Positions 1-6,069 of a DNA stretch of 6,158 nt are shown piece after piece (within the stretch, counting starts at the first letter, position 1; each line of letters starts with the position of its first letter). Source of the DNA: Deltaproteobacteria bacterium (GTDB taxonomy: Bacteria > Desulfobacterota > DSM-4660 > Desulfatiglandales > HGW-15); assembly GCA_019308525.1 (NCBI GenBank), contig JAFDIC010000248.1:1-6158 (forward strand), in the 5' to 3' direction. Position numbers and translations under genes: made by a program. The notes below the pieces were generated by a model. The model saw only the letters and a program-made list of their open reading frames with translations. It did not search any database and was not told the DNA's origin.

Positions 1-1004
1 TGTTCGGCCTCCTGGTCAGCACCATAGGATACAGCCCTATTTTAGGCGTTCCTCGCTTCGTATTCTTGGATGTCCTTACCGGAGGAGTCGCCATCGTGCC
101 GGCGTTGATAGGACTCTTTGCAATTCCACAGGTTTACTCCCTGGCAGAAAAGTTGCATTCACACCGCATCGAGAGACCGGACTACAAACCGGAAAGAGGA
201 ATCCTTTTCAAGACATTCCTTGAGAATTTGAAGATGCTCAAGGCCTTGTCCGTAGGCTCTATAGTCGGGACCATAATCGGTGTCATTCCCGGTGCGGGCG
301 GTCAGGTCTCAGGGCTGATAGCCTACGACCAGGTGAGGAAATTCACCAAGAATCCCAAAATCATTTTCGGAAAAGGGAACCCTGAAGGTGTAGTGGCAGC
401 CGAATCCGCCAACAATGCAATGGTCGGGCCGTCATTGATACCTCTCTTGACGCTCAGTGTCCCGGGAAGCCCTACGGCCGCTGTTTTGCTGGGAGGGCTG
501 CTTATCCATGGCCTTTTTCCGGGTCCAGACCTCTTCCTGACTAATGCCCCTATCACTTACGCCTTTATTGGGAGCCTGGTCCTGGCCCAGTTGGGTATGT
601 GCATATTCGGGCTCACCATGTCCCGTTACTCTTATATGGTGATGAGCGTCCCCAATCTTTACATGATTGCCGCGGTCACGGTCCTTGCCGTTTTCGGGAC
701 CTACAGTGTGCAAAACAGTTTTGAAGATGTCATAGTGATGTTCAGCCTTGGAACGCTGATGTATATAGGTAGCAAATTCGGCTTCTCCGCCGCCCCTGTG
801 GTGCTCGGCATTATCCTTGGGCCGATCGCCGAGGATAATTTTCTAAAGGGCAAGCTGATCGCTGAGACCGAAGCAGGGGTCTTTTCCTATTTCTTTACCG
901 GTGCCATGAACATCACCATCATTTCACTTTGTGTCGCATCGATCGCATACAGTATTTTTATGGAAATAAATGCTGCCAGGAAAACAAAGGGGAAGAGGCC
1001 ATGA
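1..1004 (+). CDS. tctA: Tripartite tricarboxylate transporter large membrane subunit TctA (5' truncated by window edge)
   Basis: This is the large integral membrane subunit of a TTT-family secondary carboxylate uptake system, which works with TctB in the inner membrane and the periplasmic binding protein TctC. The open frame runs from base 3 of the window with no start, giving 333 visible residues. Full TctA proteins are about 500 residues, so roughly the first third lies upstream. Family hallmarks are visible: GLLVSTIG and GVPRF at the left edge, then IGVIPGAGGQVSGLIAYDQV, FGKGNPEGVVAAESANNA, the SVPGSPTAAVLLGGLLIHGL stretch with the PGPDLF end, and a C-terminal VLGIILGPIAEDNF segment. Several hydrophobic membrane spans follow. 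A TTG at 66 is not a credible start because homologous-looking sequence continues upstream of it. The stop overlaps the tctB start (ATGA), so translational coupling is likely. The family call is sure; the transported acid is unknown. Confidence 0.95.
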   Translation, partial: FGLLVSTIGYSPILGVPRFVFLDVLTGGVAIVPALIGLFAIPQVYSLAEKLHSHRIERPDYKPERGILFKTFLENLKMLKALSVGSIVGTIIGVIPGAGGQVSGLIAYDQVRKFTKNPKIIFGKGNPEGVVAAESANNAMVGPSLIPLLTLSVPGSPTAAVLLGGLLIHGLFPGPDLFLTNAPITYAFIGSLVLAQLGMCIFGLTMSRYSYMVMSVPNLYMIAAVTVLAVFGTYSVQNSFEDVIVMFSLGTLMYIGSKFGFSAAPVVLGIILGPIAEDNFLKGKLIAETEAGVFSYFFTGAMNITIISLCVASIAYSIFMEINAARKTKGKRP

Positions 1005-1486
1005 AAAGGAATTTGATTCTATCAATAGTGCTGCTGGCCTGCCTGAGTGTCCTTTACTGGTCCCTGTCTCTGATGGAAGATCCGCGCGCGATAATCTTCC
1101 CAAGGGTACTAATCATCATCATGTTCGCACTCTCCGCCGGACTGCTGTTGCAGACCTTGATTGCAGGCCATGACGGCCAGAGACCCACGCTTCAATCGGA
1201 TCGAGTCCAGAATAGTGATGATATGGCTAAAACCCGGCATCCTTATGTGATCGTGTCGGCCTGCTTTTTGCTGATCCTGATCTACCTCGCCTTAATGGAG
1301 CGCCTTGGCTTTTACGCATCAGCATTCCTGTTTTTTTTGGCGGTGGTTTTCATATTTGGCAGAGAGGGGTTGACACTCCGGAAGGGATTGACAAGGGTCG
1401 GAATTGTGTTACTCTTTACCGGTATCCTCTATGTCCTGTTTAACAGGATCCTGATGGTACAGACTCCAAAGGGCATATTGTTTTGA
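1001..1486 (+). CDS. tctB: Tripartite tricarboxylate transporter small membrane subunit TctB
   Basis: This is the 161-residue small membrane subunit that pairs with TctA. The visible layout is the usual TctB one of four hydrophobic spans: about residues 4-22 and 29-50, a polar linker (about 52-78) rich in Q, D and K, then spans at about 81-100, 106-120 and 130-146, where the middle pair may form one re-entrant unit. The motif PRAIIFPRVL after the first span matches the typical TctB region with a conserved FP. I chose ATG 1001 rather than an upstream in-frame ATG at 929. It overlaps the tctA stop by four bases, has an AAAGGGG Shine-Dalgarno at 986-992 with 8 nt spacing, and begins directly with a basic-hydrophobic N terminus. 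TctB sequences are poorly conserved, so the call rests on size, topology and position between tctA and tctC. Confidence 0.9.
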   Translation: MKRNLILSIVLLACLSVLYWSLSLMEDPRAIIFPRVLIIIMFALSAGLLLQTLIAGHDGQRPTLQSDRVQNSDDMAKTRHPYVIVSACFLLILIYLALMERLGFYASAFLFFLAVVFIFGREGLTLRKGLTRVGIVLLFTGILYVLFNRILMVQTPKGILF

Positions 1487-1516
1487 GATTTGGAAATATG
1501 TGTTGTTGTAGGGAGG

Positions 1517-1532
1517 CGTTGAGGTCTCAACG
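1517..1532. promoter_or_regulatory. Perfect dyad in the tctB-tctC gap
   Basis: CGTTGAG and CTCAACG face each other across a 2-bp centre. As RNA this would be a tight 6-bp stem with a 4-nt loop. It lies 14 nt upstream of the tctC Shine-Dalgarno and 30 nt after the tctB stop. There is no T tract, so it is not a simple terminator. It could be an operator, or a 5' hairpin that protects a processed tctC message; the sequence alone does not decide. Confidence 0.35.
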
Positions 1533-1546
1533 AGTTAACACCAAAA

Positions 1547-1553
1547 AAGGAGG
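1547..1553 (+). promoter_or_regulatory. Strong Shine-Dalgarno of tctC
   Basis: AAGGAGG is a full match to the anti-SD consensus. Two ATG codons follow in tandem at 1556 and 1559. Spacing is 2 nt to the first and 5 nt to the second, so the second is the more likely start. The strength of the site fits the high demand for a binding protein relative to its membrane partners. Confidence 0.8.
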
Positions 1554-1558
1554 AGATG

Positions 1559-2530
1559 ATGAAAAAGAGAATCTTGTTTCTTGGGGGAGTCTTGGCGTTC
1601 TTGATGGCTGGTATGTTGACCGCAGGGCCGCCTTCCATGGCCGCCTATCCGGAGTCGCCCATCAGCTTGATTGTTGCGTACTCTCCAGGAGGCGCTACAG
1701 ATTTCCAGGCTCGAATTGTCACCATGATGGCGGGTCTCGACAAGTACTTGGGTCAGCCCATCGTGATTATCAACAAGCCTGGAGCTGGCGGCCAGGTGGG
1801 ATGGAATTGGTGTATCGAAAAAGGGACAAGGGATGGATACACCATGCTTGCCTACAATGTCCCCCATTTCATCGCCCAGTCCATCGTGTACAAGACCAAA
1901 TACAATATCCGCAAATTTGAGCCCGTCGCCAACTGGGGGGCAGATCCGGCAGTGCTGATCGTGCCCAAGAACAGCCCTTTCAACACCCTGAAGGACTTTA
2001 TTGACTATGCAAAAAAGAACCCCCGCAAGATTACGGTGAGCGGGGCCGGTATGTATGTGGGACATCATATCGCCTTTCTCCAATTCTCTAAGGCCGCGGG
2101 AATCAAGATGACTTACATTCCTGAGAAAGGCGGGGTGCCGGCCATGCAATCGGTAATTGCCGCCAAGGTCAAAGCGGGATTCAACAATCTCTCAGATTCC
2201 TTCAGGAACAAGGATCGTATCAAGATACTGGCGGTTGCGGATCTCCAGCGGCACCCGTTCCTTCCCGAAGTAAAGACATTCAAGGAAATGGGAGTGAATG
2301 TCGACGACTCCAGTGTAAACTTCCGTGGAGTGGCGTTCCCAAAAGGCGTCCCTCAACCCATCATCGATAAGTGTGCAGAAATATTCCCGAAGATGTTTCG
2401 AGACAAAAAGGTTGTAAAGAAGATGAAGATGAGCGGCAGCCCCATGAGGGTAATGACCCGACCCGAAGTTATCAACATGTTCCAGGAAAGGGAAACATAT
2501 CTTAAGACCCTTATCAAGAAACTCAAATGA
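1559..2530 (+). CDS. tctC: Tripartite tricarboxylate transporter periplasmic binding protein TctC (Bug family)
   Basis: This is the extracytoplasmic solute receptor of the TTT system; it captures a carboxylate or related small molecule in the periplasm and hands it to TctA/TctB. The 323-residue product has a Sec signal peptide: MKKR, a hydrophobic core at about 5-22, and likely cleavage at SMA|AYP near residue 28. Mature family motifs follow: YPESPISLIVAYSPGGATD (30-48), the ligand-loop region containing GGATD, NKPGAGGQVG (72-81), RDGYTM, and later PFLPEVKTFKEMG, the equivalent of the usual LPxVPTxxExG region. Length is typical for the family. ATG 1559 is preferred over ATG 1556 on SD spacing; the difference is one Met. 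Bug-family receptors bind very different ligands, so no substrate is proposed. A terminator follows 45 nt downstream. Confidence 0.93.
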   Translation: MKKRILFLGGVLAFLMAGMLTAGPPSMAAYPESPISLIVAYSPGGATDFQARIVTMMAGLDKYLGQPIVIINKPGAGGQVGWNWCIEKGTRDGYTMLAYNVPHFIAQSIVYKTKYNIRKFEPVANWGADPAVLIVPKNSPFNTLKDFIDYAKKNPRKITVSGAGMYVGHHIAFLQFSKAAGIKMTYIPEKGGVPAMQSVIAAKVKAGFNNLSDSFRNKDRIKILAVADLQRHPFLPEVKTFKEMGVNVDDSSVNFRGVAFPKGVPQPIIDKCAEIFPKMFRDKKVVKKMKMSGSPMRVMTRPEVINMFQERETYLKTLIKKLK

Positions 2531-2575
2531 AATACATTTGTCCAAGATACATTCGTTAGGGACTGACAAACTTCC

Positions 2576-2608
2576 GGGGGAGAGCAGGCTATAGCGCTCT
2601 CCCCCTTT
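2576..2608 (+). terminator. Hairpin terminator after tctC
   Basis: A perfect 10-bp stem, GGGGGAGAGC with GCTCTCCCCC, encloses a 10-nt loop (2586-2595) that itself contains the palindrome GCTATAGC. It is followed by TTT and a T-rich but interrupted run. The GC-rich stem is strong while the T tract is short. It most likely ends the tctABC transcript. Confidence 0.75.
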
Positions 2609-2945
2609 GCTTACTTCCTCGCCCTTCCTCTTTGGGCTCGGGGGGAAGAGTAACTTGCAGCGCGCGGCGCTCCCTTCCCGGCACTCCCCATCCTGCTCGA
2701 ATTCCGGGTTGCGAAGTGGAGAAAAAGCCTTGGCGTGATCTCTTCGGGTGTGCGGCTCATATGCTCCGGTGGCTTGCTGGGCGCACTTTTGAAGGGGAGA
2801 GCGGCGGCACTGTGATCAGTACAAACTTTTGTGGCAATCCTATGGCTCGCGGGAATGAGCCGGGCTCCTGGCCTACGGGTAGATCTGTCGTGTCTCTCAG
2901 AGTTGAGGGCGCAAACAACGCCATCATAGAGCGCCCCTGAAACCC
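2609..2945. other. Intergenic stretch without a convincing gene
   Basis: No reading frame here has a credible ribosome site together with recognisable protein sequence. Short dyads are present: CTTCC and GCCC facing GGGC and GGAAG (about 2613-2649), ACAAA/TTTGT (2821-2832), GGCTC/GAGCC (2844-2861) overlapping GAGCCGGGCTC (2857-2867), and GGGCGC/GCGCCC (2907-2936). They could belong to a small RNA or decayed repeat, but I recognise no known RNA family. Confidence 0.5.
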
Positions 2946-2973
2946 TTGACGGCCGGGGAAAAGCATCTATAAT
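2946..2973 (+). promoter_or_regulatory. Sigma-70 type promoter of the SIMPL gene
   Basis: TTGACG (2946-2951) and a perfect TATAAT (2968-2973) are separated by 16 bp. Transcription would begin near 2980, leaving a leader of about 30 nt that contains a CGAGGAG Shine-Dalgarno (2997-3003) 6 nt before the ATG. This indicates that the SIMPL gene is transcribed on its own rather than from the tct operon. Confidence 0.75.
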
Positions 2974-3009
2974 GCCCAGAAGAAACCTTTTTGGGTCGAG
3001 GAGAAGGAG

Positions 3010-3726
3010 ATGAAACGAATATTCTTTGCTCTTGTGGTGCTGGTACAAGTGACGGCCATGGCCACGACATCAAACGCCAGCGGGGCTGTGTCCCAGCGCC
3101 TGGAGACGGCGATCATCATTGTGAATGGTACCGGTGAAATCGCGGTGGATCCGGACCGGGCTGTAGTAAGGCTGGGGGTGGTAGTCCAGGCTGAAAAGGC
3201 GGCCGAGGCCCAGCAAGAAGTCAACCGAATCATGGAGCGTGTATTACAGGCCATCGAGAACCTGGGCCTTCCTTCCGGGCATATCCAGACTTCCGGTCTT
3301 CTGCTCACGCCCATCTACGAACGAAAGAGCGAGGTCACCCGCGTGGTTGCCTACCGGTCAGCCAACATGCTCCGGTTGCAGGTCGATGACTTGAAACACG
3401 TGGGTGACGTTATCGACGCCTGTATCCAGGCCGGGGCCAACCAGCTTCAGGGAATTTCCTTTGATATTCGCGATGCCGCCACCTACCGCAACCAGGCCTT
3501 GCAGATGGCCGCCCAAGAGGCCCGGGGTAAGGCCGAAGCCCTGGCCGAATCAACGGGGGTCAAGCTCGGCCGCATCCTGGAGATCCGGGAAGGGGGGACA
3601 CCCGTTGTCCGTCCGCAACTGGAAAGGTTCTATGCAACAACCGCCAAAGCCCCGACCCCGGTGCACCCCGGCCAGGTGCGGATCCGCGCCTCGGTCACCG
3701 TGCGCTACGAGATCATCACTCAATAA
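3010..3726 (+). CDS. Secreted SIMPL domain (DUF541, YggE-like) protein
   Basis: The 238-residue product starts with a signal peptide (MKRIFF, hydrophobic to about residue 18, plausible cleavage at SNA|SG near residue 23). With no lipobox cysteine, it should be a soluble periplasmic protein. The SIMPL domain fills the rest. VNGTGEIAVDPDRA (38-51) is the characteristic first strand, followed by a long amphipathic helix rich in A, E and Q. Next come the IQTSGLLLTPIYE and VAYRSANMLRLQVDDL strands, GANQLQGISFDIRD, a helix around AQEARGKAEALAESTGVKLG, and a terminal IRASVTVRYEI strand. This order matches the whole family. Characterised members have been linked to oxidative stress or signalling-complex partners, but the biochemical role is not settled, so I assign none. 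It stands alone with its own promoter and converges on the MFS gene. Confidence 0.9.
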   Translation: MKRIFFALVVLVQVTAMATTSNASGAVSQRLETAIIIVNGTGEIAVDPDRAVVRLGVVVQAEKAAEAQQEVNRIMERVLQAIENLGLPSGHIQTSGLLLTPIYERKSEVTRVVAYRSANMLRLQVDDLKHVGDVIDACIQAGANQLQGISFDIRDAATYRNQALQMAAQEARGKAEALAESTGVKLGRILEIREGGTPVVRPQLERFYATTAKAPTPVHPGQVRIRASVTVRYEIITQ

Positions 3727-3764
3727 ACCTGAGCACGCACCGCACCAATTGCGTCAAACCTCTG

Positions 3765-3782
3765 GCCCTCTCCCACGAGGGC
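3765..3782. terminator. Possible bidirectional terminator hairpin between convergent genes
   Basis: GCCCTC and GAGGGC form a perfect 6-bp stem with a 6-nt loop. It lies 38 nt after the SIMPL stop and touches the stop codon of the opposing MFS gene. On the plus strand TTTT follows only after a gap (TATGTGCTTTTC); on the minus strand the T run is poor. The position supports a terminator more than the sequence does. Confidence 0.4.
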
Positions 3783-4918
3783 TATGTGCTTTTCAGTTTC
3801 CTGGTAAGAACTGCGGTACCCATCGTAAGAATACCCAATCCCAGAATACCGCTCAGAAAATTGAATTTGTCTGCTAAGGCACCAAGCAGGGTGGGTGCAA
3901 TGCCTATACCAAACAGGGCGGAGATGCTGATTATGACGCCCGTATAAACGCTTCTTTCTTTCGAATCGGTCGAGCTGGCTATGACCATCATGCCCACGGG
4001 GAAGAACATGGAGCTGATAGTTGCTTGGGTTACAAGCATAATCACCAGGAGCCAGTGAAAGGGTGCAAGGGCCAGGCCCGTTGTCGATATCCCCATTATT
4101 AGAAAGGTGGCAGCAAGGATCTTCCTGAGACTGTATCTATCCAGGAGAAACCCGGTCAACAGGACCACGAGGAGTCCGCCTATCCTTGAGATCCCAAAGA
4201 GGGTGTTGGCGGAGTCAAAGGCCATTCCCTTCTCTTTGATCAAAAACAGGGGAATGATATTGTAGATACCCATGGCATTTATTGCGGCCGTCACCCAGAA
4301 AGCCGTCATTATCCAGAAATCACTGCGCCGCAATATGACTGCCAATCCAGTCCCTTCCCCCCGCTGTTGGGTCAGATCAGGGATAAATTTCAGAAAAAGG
4401 ATCAGACCCACAAGGCAGGCTGCACTCAGGATCACAAATATGAACCTCCATGAAACAACCTCCAGGGCCAGTGCTGTTACAATAGGGATAGCCAGGATAC
4501 TAAATGAAGCGGCTGTTTCATGGAAGGCAATGGCCCTTCCCCAGCTCTTCGGGCTGAAGATCAAGGTCAGTAAAGGCAAGGCACAGGGTATGTATATACC
4601 GGTACCGGCCCCCACGAAAAAGAAACAGACTGCCATGTAACCGTAACTGAAGGCGTATTTCAGGAAAAACAGAGATGTGACCAGGAGGAAGAATCCTAGT
4701 ATTATTGATCTCTTGTACCCGACACGGACAGACAACAGACCTGATACAAATACCGCTATTGTGTAGCCGACAGAGAGAAACAAGAAGAGAGCGCCGGCAA
4801 AGGCGTGGGAAACCAGAAATTCGTCTTCAATTACAGGGAGTAAGGGAGAGAGGACCGTACGGGTGGAAAAGTTGAGGAACCACAGGAACCAAAAAATAAG
4901 AAGATGAGTGATGTTCAT
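3782..4918 (-). CDS. Major facilitator superfamily transporter
   Basis: This 378-residue polytopic inner-membrane protein has about 12 hydrophobic spans. The first half carries MFS motif A, GLLSVRVGYKR (60-70), in the loop between spans 2 and 3. The second half carries its duplicate, GFLLDRYSLRK (256-266). Other marks are RTVLSPLLPVIEDEF after span 1, the FVGAGTGIYIPCALPLL span, and GRAIAFHETAASF (127-139), a conserved-looking span-5 region. A central polar loop, DLTQQRGEGTG, divides the halves. MFS carriers move small solutes by uniport, symport or antiport; the substrate here cannot be told. The start at 4918 is forced by an in-frame stop 6 nt upstream and fits the beginning of span 1, but no good Shine-Dalgarno precedes it. 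Its AT-leaning codons contrast with the GC-rich SIMPL gene it faces. Confidence 0.88.
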   Translation of the reverse strand: MNITHLLIFWFLWFLNFSTRTVLSPLLPVIEDEFLVSHAFAGALFLFLSVGYTIAVFVSGLLSVRVGYKRSIILGFFLLVTSLFFLKYAFSYGYMAVCFFFVGAGTGIYIPCALPLLTLIFSPKSWGRAIAFHETAASFSILAIPIVTALALEVVSWRFIFVILSAACLVGLILFLKFIPDLTQQRGEGTGLAVILRRSDFWIMTAFWVTAAINAMGIYNIIPLFLIKEKGMAFDSANTLFGISRIGGLLVVLLTGFLLDRYSLRKILAATFLIMGISTTGLALAPFHWLLVIMLVTQATISSMFFPVGMMVIASSTDSKERSVYTGVIISISALFGIGIAPTLLGALADKFNFLSGILGLGILTMGTAVLTRKLKST

Positions 4919-4981
4919 GCAATTTCACACGTGCTCTGCCAAGATGTGATATATGAATTCCCTCCCAGGAGGTGGGCAAGC

Positions 4982-5104
4982 TCAGAAAGAGAGCCGATCT
5001 GCCTCAACACAGTGGCTCAAATGAACGCGGTTCCTATGTAGCATAACCCCGCAATTTGCACAAGTAGTCACACCTAGGAGGATGCATATTTCCTTGGCGC
5101 TCAT
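4982..5104 (-). CDS. Possible Cys/His-rich 40-residue small protein
   Basis: This tentative small ORF reads away from the C_GCAxxG gene, starting 41 nt after its stop. It encodes MSAKEICILLGV, then a C15-x2-C18 pair and, further on, H23, H28, H31 and C32, followed by VEADRLSF. CxxC followed by HxxxC resembles a zinc-knuckle layout. AAAGGG lies 5 nt before the ATG. A GTG at 5125 in the same frame, preceded by AGGA, would add seven residues. I know no family that it matches. It could be a real small protein of the operon, the tail of a decayed gene, or chance. It ends 63 nt before the MFS start. Confidence 0.28.
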   Translation of the reverse strand: MSAKEICILLGVTTCANCGVMLHRNRVHLSHCVEADRLSF

Positions 5105-5145
5105 TTCATCCCTTTCCCGAAACACGAGGTCCTGGGGTAGGCGTT

Positions 5146-5775
5146 CTACTCCATACTTTCAATGATAAACTGGGCCGCGAGCCTTGCGCCTACTCCCGGG
5201 GGGAGGCCACACTTTTCAAAACCCTTTGCCTCGGCAAAGGCCGCCATATGTGCCTCGCTGGCCCCGGGATCCATGTTATGCCCGAATACAACATGTTCCT
5301 GTATCTCGGCGCATGAGAGATACCCGAGTTCGTCTTCGAAAAGGGCCATGAATTTCTGGGCGGTCATAATGGTTTTGTTGGTCGCTTCAAGGTTCAGTCG
5401 GTCATCACTGCCAAAGTAAAGTCCAAGGGCAACCAGACTCCCGGTTATGCCTCCGCATATCTCGCCGGTCCCGCCGATCCCAGGGAATGGAGTCAAGGCC
5501 TTGATGATCTCCATATTGCCCAGGCCAAACTCCTCCATCAGGGAAAGGGCGGTGCCCTGGGCACAATTCTTGGTAATAAAGTTATACTCCTCGGCCCGCC
5601 GCTGAACGCGGTCCAGGATCTGCTGCTTGTCGGCGAAAATCTGTTCCCGGTTGAGGATCTTTCTGGGAATTCCCTCTGCGGCCAGCTTTCTGATTCTAGC
5701 CTCAAGTGCCGGCCCATCCCAAGCCCTCTCTCCCAGTTCCTCTACCCTGGCCCTTAGCGCCTCGTAATCTGGCAT
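5146..5775 (-). CDS. C_GCAxxG_C_C family putative redox-active protein
   Basis: This 209-residue cytoplasmic protein has no signal peptide or membrane span. It carries the four-cysteine pattern of the C_GCAxxG_C_C family: NCAQ with C71, then GEICGGITGSLVALGL with C107, YLSCAEI with C155, and KCGLPPGVGARLAA with C189. Family members are thought to be redox-active or metal-binding through these cysteines, often in anaerobes. No reaction is established, so none is assigned. Residues 1-65 form a charged, probably helical N-terminal extension that makes the protein longer than the short (about 130-150 residue) members. The motif here is CGGITG, with Gly in place of the more usual Ala. The ATG at 5775 has GAGGTG 10 nt upstream. 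It is the first gene of a possible minus-strand group with the small ORF and the MFS transporter. Confidence 0.85.
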   Translation of the reverse strand: MPDYEALRARVEELGERAWDGPALEARIRKLAAEGIPRKILNREQIFADKQQILDRVQRRAEEYNFITKNCAQGTALSLMEEFGLGNMEIIKALTPFPGIGGTGEICGGITGSLVALGLYFGSDDRLNLEATNKTIMTAQKFMALFEDELGYLSCAEIQEHVVFGHNMDPGASEAHMAAFAEAKGFEKCGLPPGVGARLAAQFIIESME

Positions 5776-5847
5776 GATCTTCTTTCACCTCTTCGAGCTT
5801 AGTCCGCTTGGCTCATCCTGCCACAGCGGGAGAATGTTATTAGTACT

Positions 5848-5860
5848 CAACAGGCTGTTG
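5848..5860. promoter_or_regulatory. 13-bp perfect palindrome upstream of the C_GCAxxG gene
   Basis: CAACAG-G-CTGTTG lies 72 nt before the ATG at 5775. Read on the minus strand, it falls between a weak -35-like TTGGGC (5865-5860) and a weak -10-like TAATAA (5842-5837) spaced by 17 bp, where a repressor site would sit. The promoter elements themselves are poor, so the regulatory reading is tentative. The dyad is certain. Confidence 0.3.
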
Positions 5861-5886
5861 CCCAAAGCCTGATCAACCGCGATCGA

Positions 5887-5918
5887 TGGTCCCTGGAGGT
5901 CTTTTCTCAAGGCTCAAT
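5887..5918 (+). repeat. Left 32-bp inverted repeat
   Basis: Perfect reverse complement of 6070-6101. The match stops cleanly at both ends: 5886 A faces 6102 C, and 5919 A faces 6069 G, neither of which pairs. The outer 10 bp, GGTCCCTGGA (5888-5898 region), recurs in direct orientation at 6051-6060. Confidence 0.97.
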
Positions 5919-5939
5919 ACCGCTCCTGAGCTGTTCCCA

Positions 5940-5978
5940 CGCCCCCATTGTCCTCATAGGGGTTTCTCAATAGGGGCG
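5940..5978. repeat. Nested hairpin inside the element
   Basis: CGCCCCCATTG (5940-5950) faces CAATAGGGGCG (5968-5978): 10 of 11 positions pair, with one internal C-A mismatch, around a 17-nt loop. CATAGGGG (5955-5962) within the loop is a near copy of the right arm, so an alternative pairing is possible. This gives the element internal structure beyond its terminal repeats. Confidence 0.6.
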
Positions 5979-6069
5979 AGAGGTGGAGGCTCCGGTGAAG
6001 ATGATCTCTTGGGGCTACTGTGGCCTTCTATTAACTGTTTATGCCTTGTAGGTCCCTGGAAGGAATTTG

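Noticed and set aside
66..68. TTG as the start of tctA
   Set aside because: Family-typical TctA residues (GLLVSTIG, GVPRF) are encoded in frame upstream of it, so the gene simply extends beyond the window.
1535..2149. 204-codon frame antisense to tctC
   Set aside because: It is a shadow of a well-supported gene, with His/Arg-rich low-quality sequence.
2632..2940. 102-codon plus-strand frame in the tctC-SIMPL spacer
   Set aside because: No Shine-Dalgarno; the composition is that of translated GC-rich spacer (many R, G, S, P) and no domain is recognisable. It begins just after the terminator and ends before the promoter.
2611..3048. 145-codon minus-strand frame across the same spacer
   Set aside because: It runs antisense over the SIMPL promoter, RBS and signal peptide, and its sequence has no recognisable features.
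4272..4640. 122-codon plus-strand frame inside the MFS gene
   Set aside because: Antisense shadow; the minus-strand MFS protein has clear motifs and topology.
4961..4972. CCTCCCAGGAGG dyad upstream of the MFS gene
   Set aside because: Five-bp arms around a 2-bp centre are too short to support an operator or terminator call on their own.
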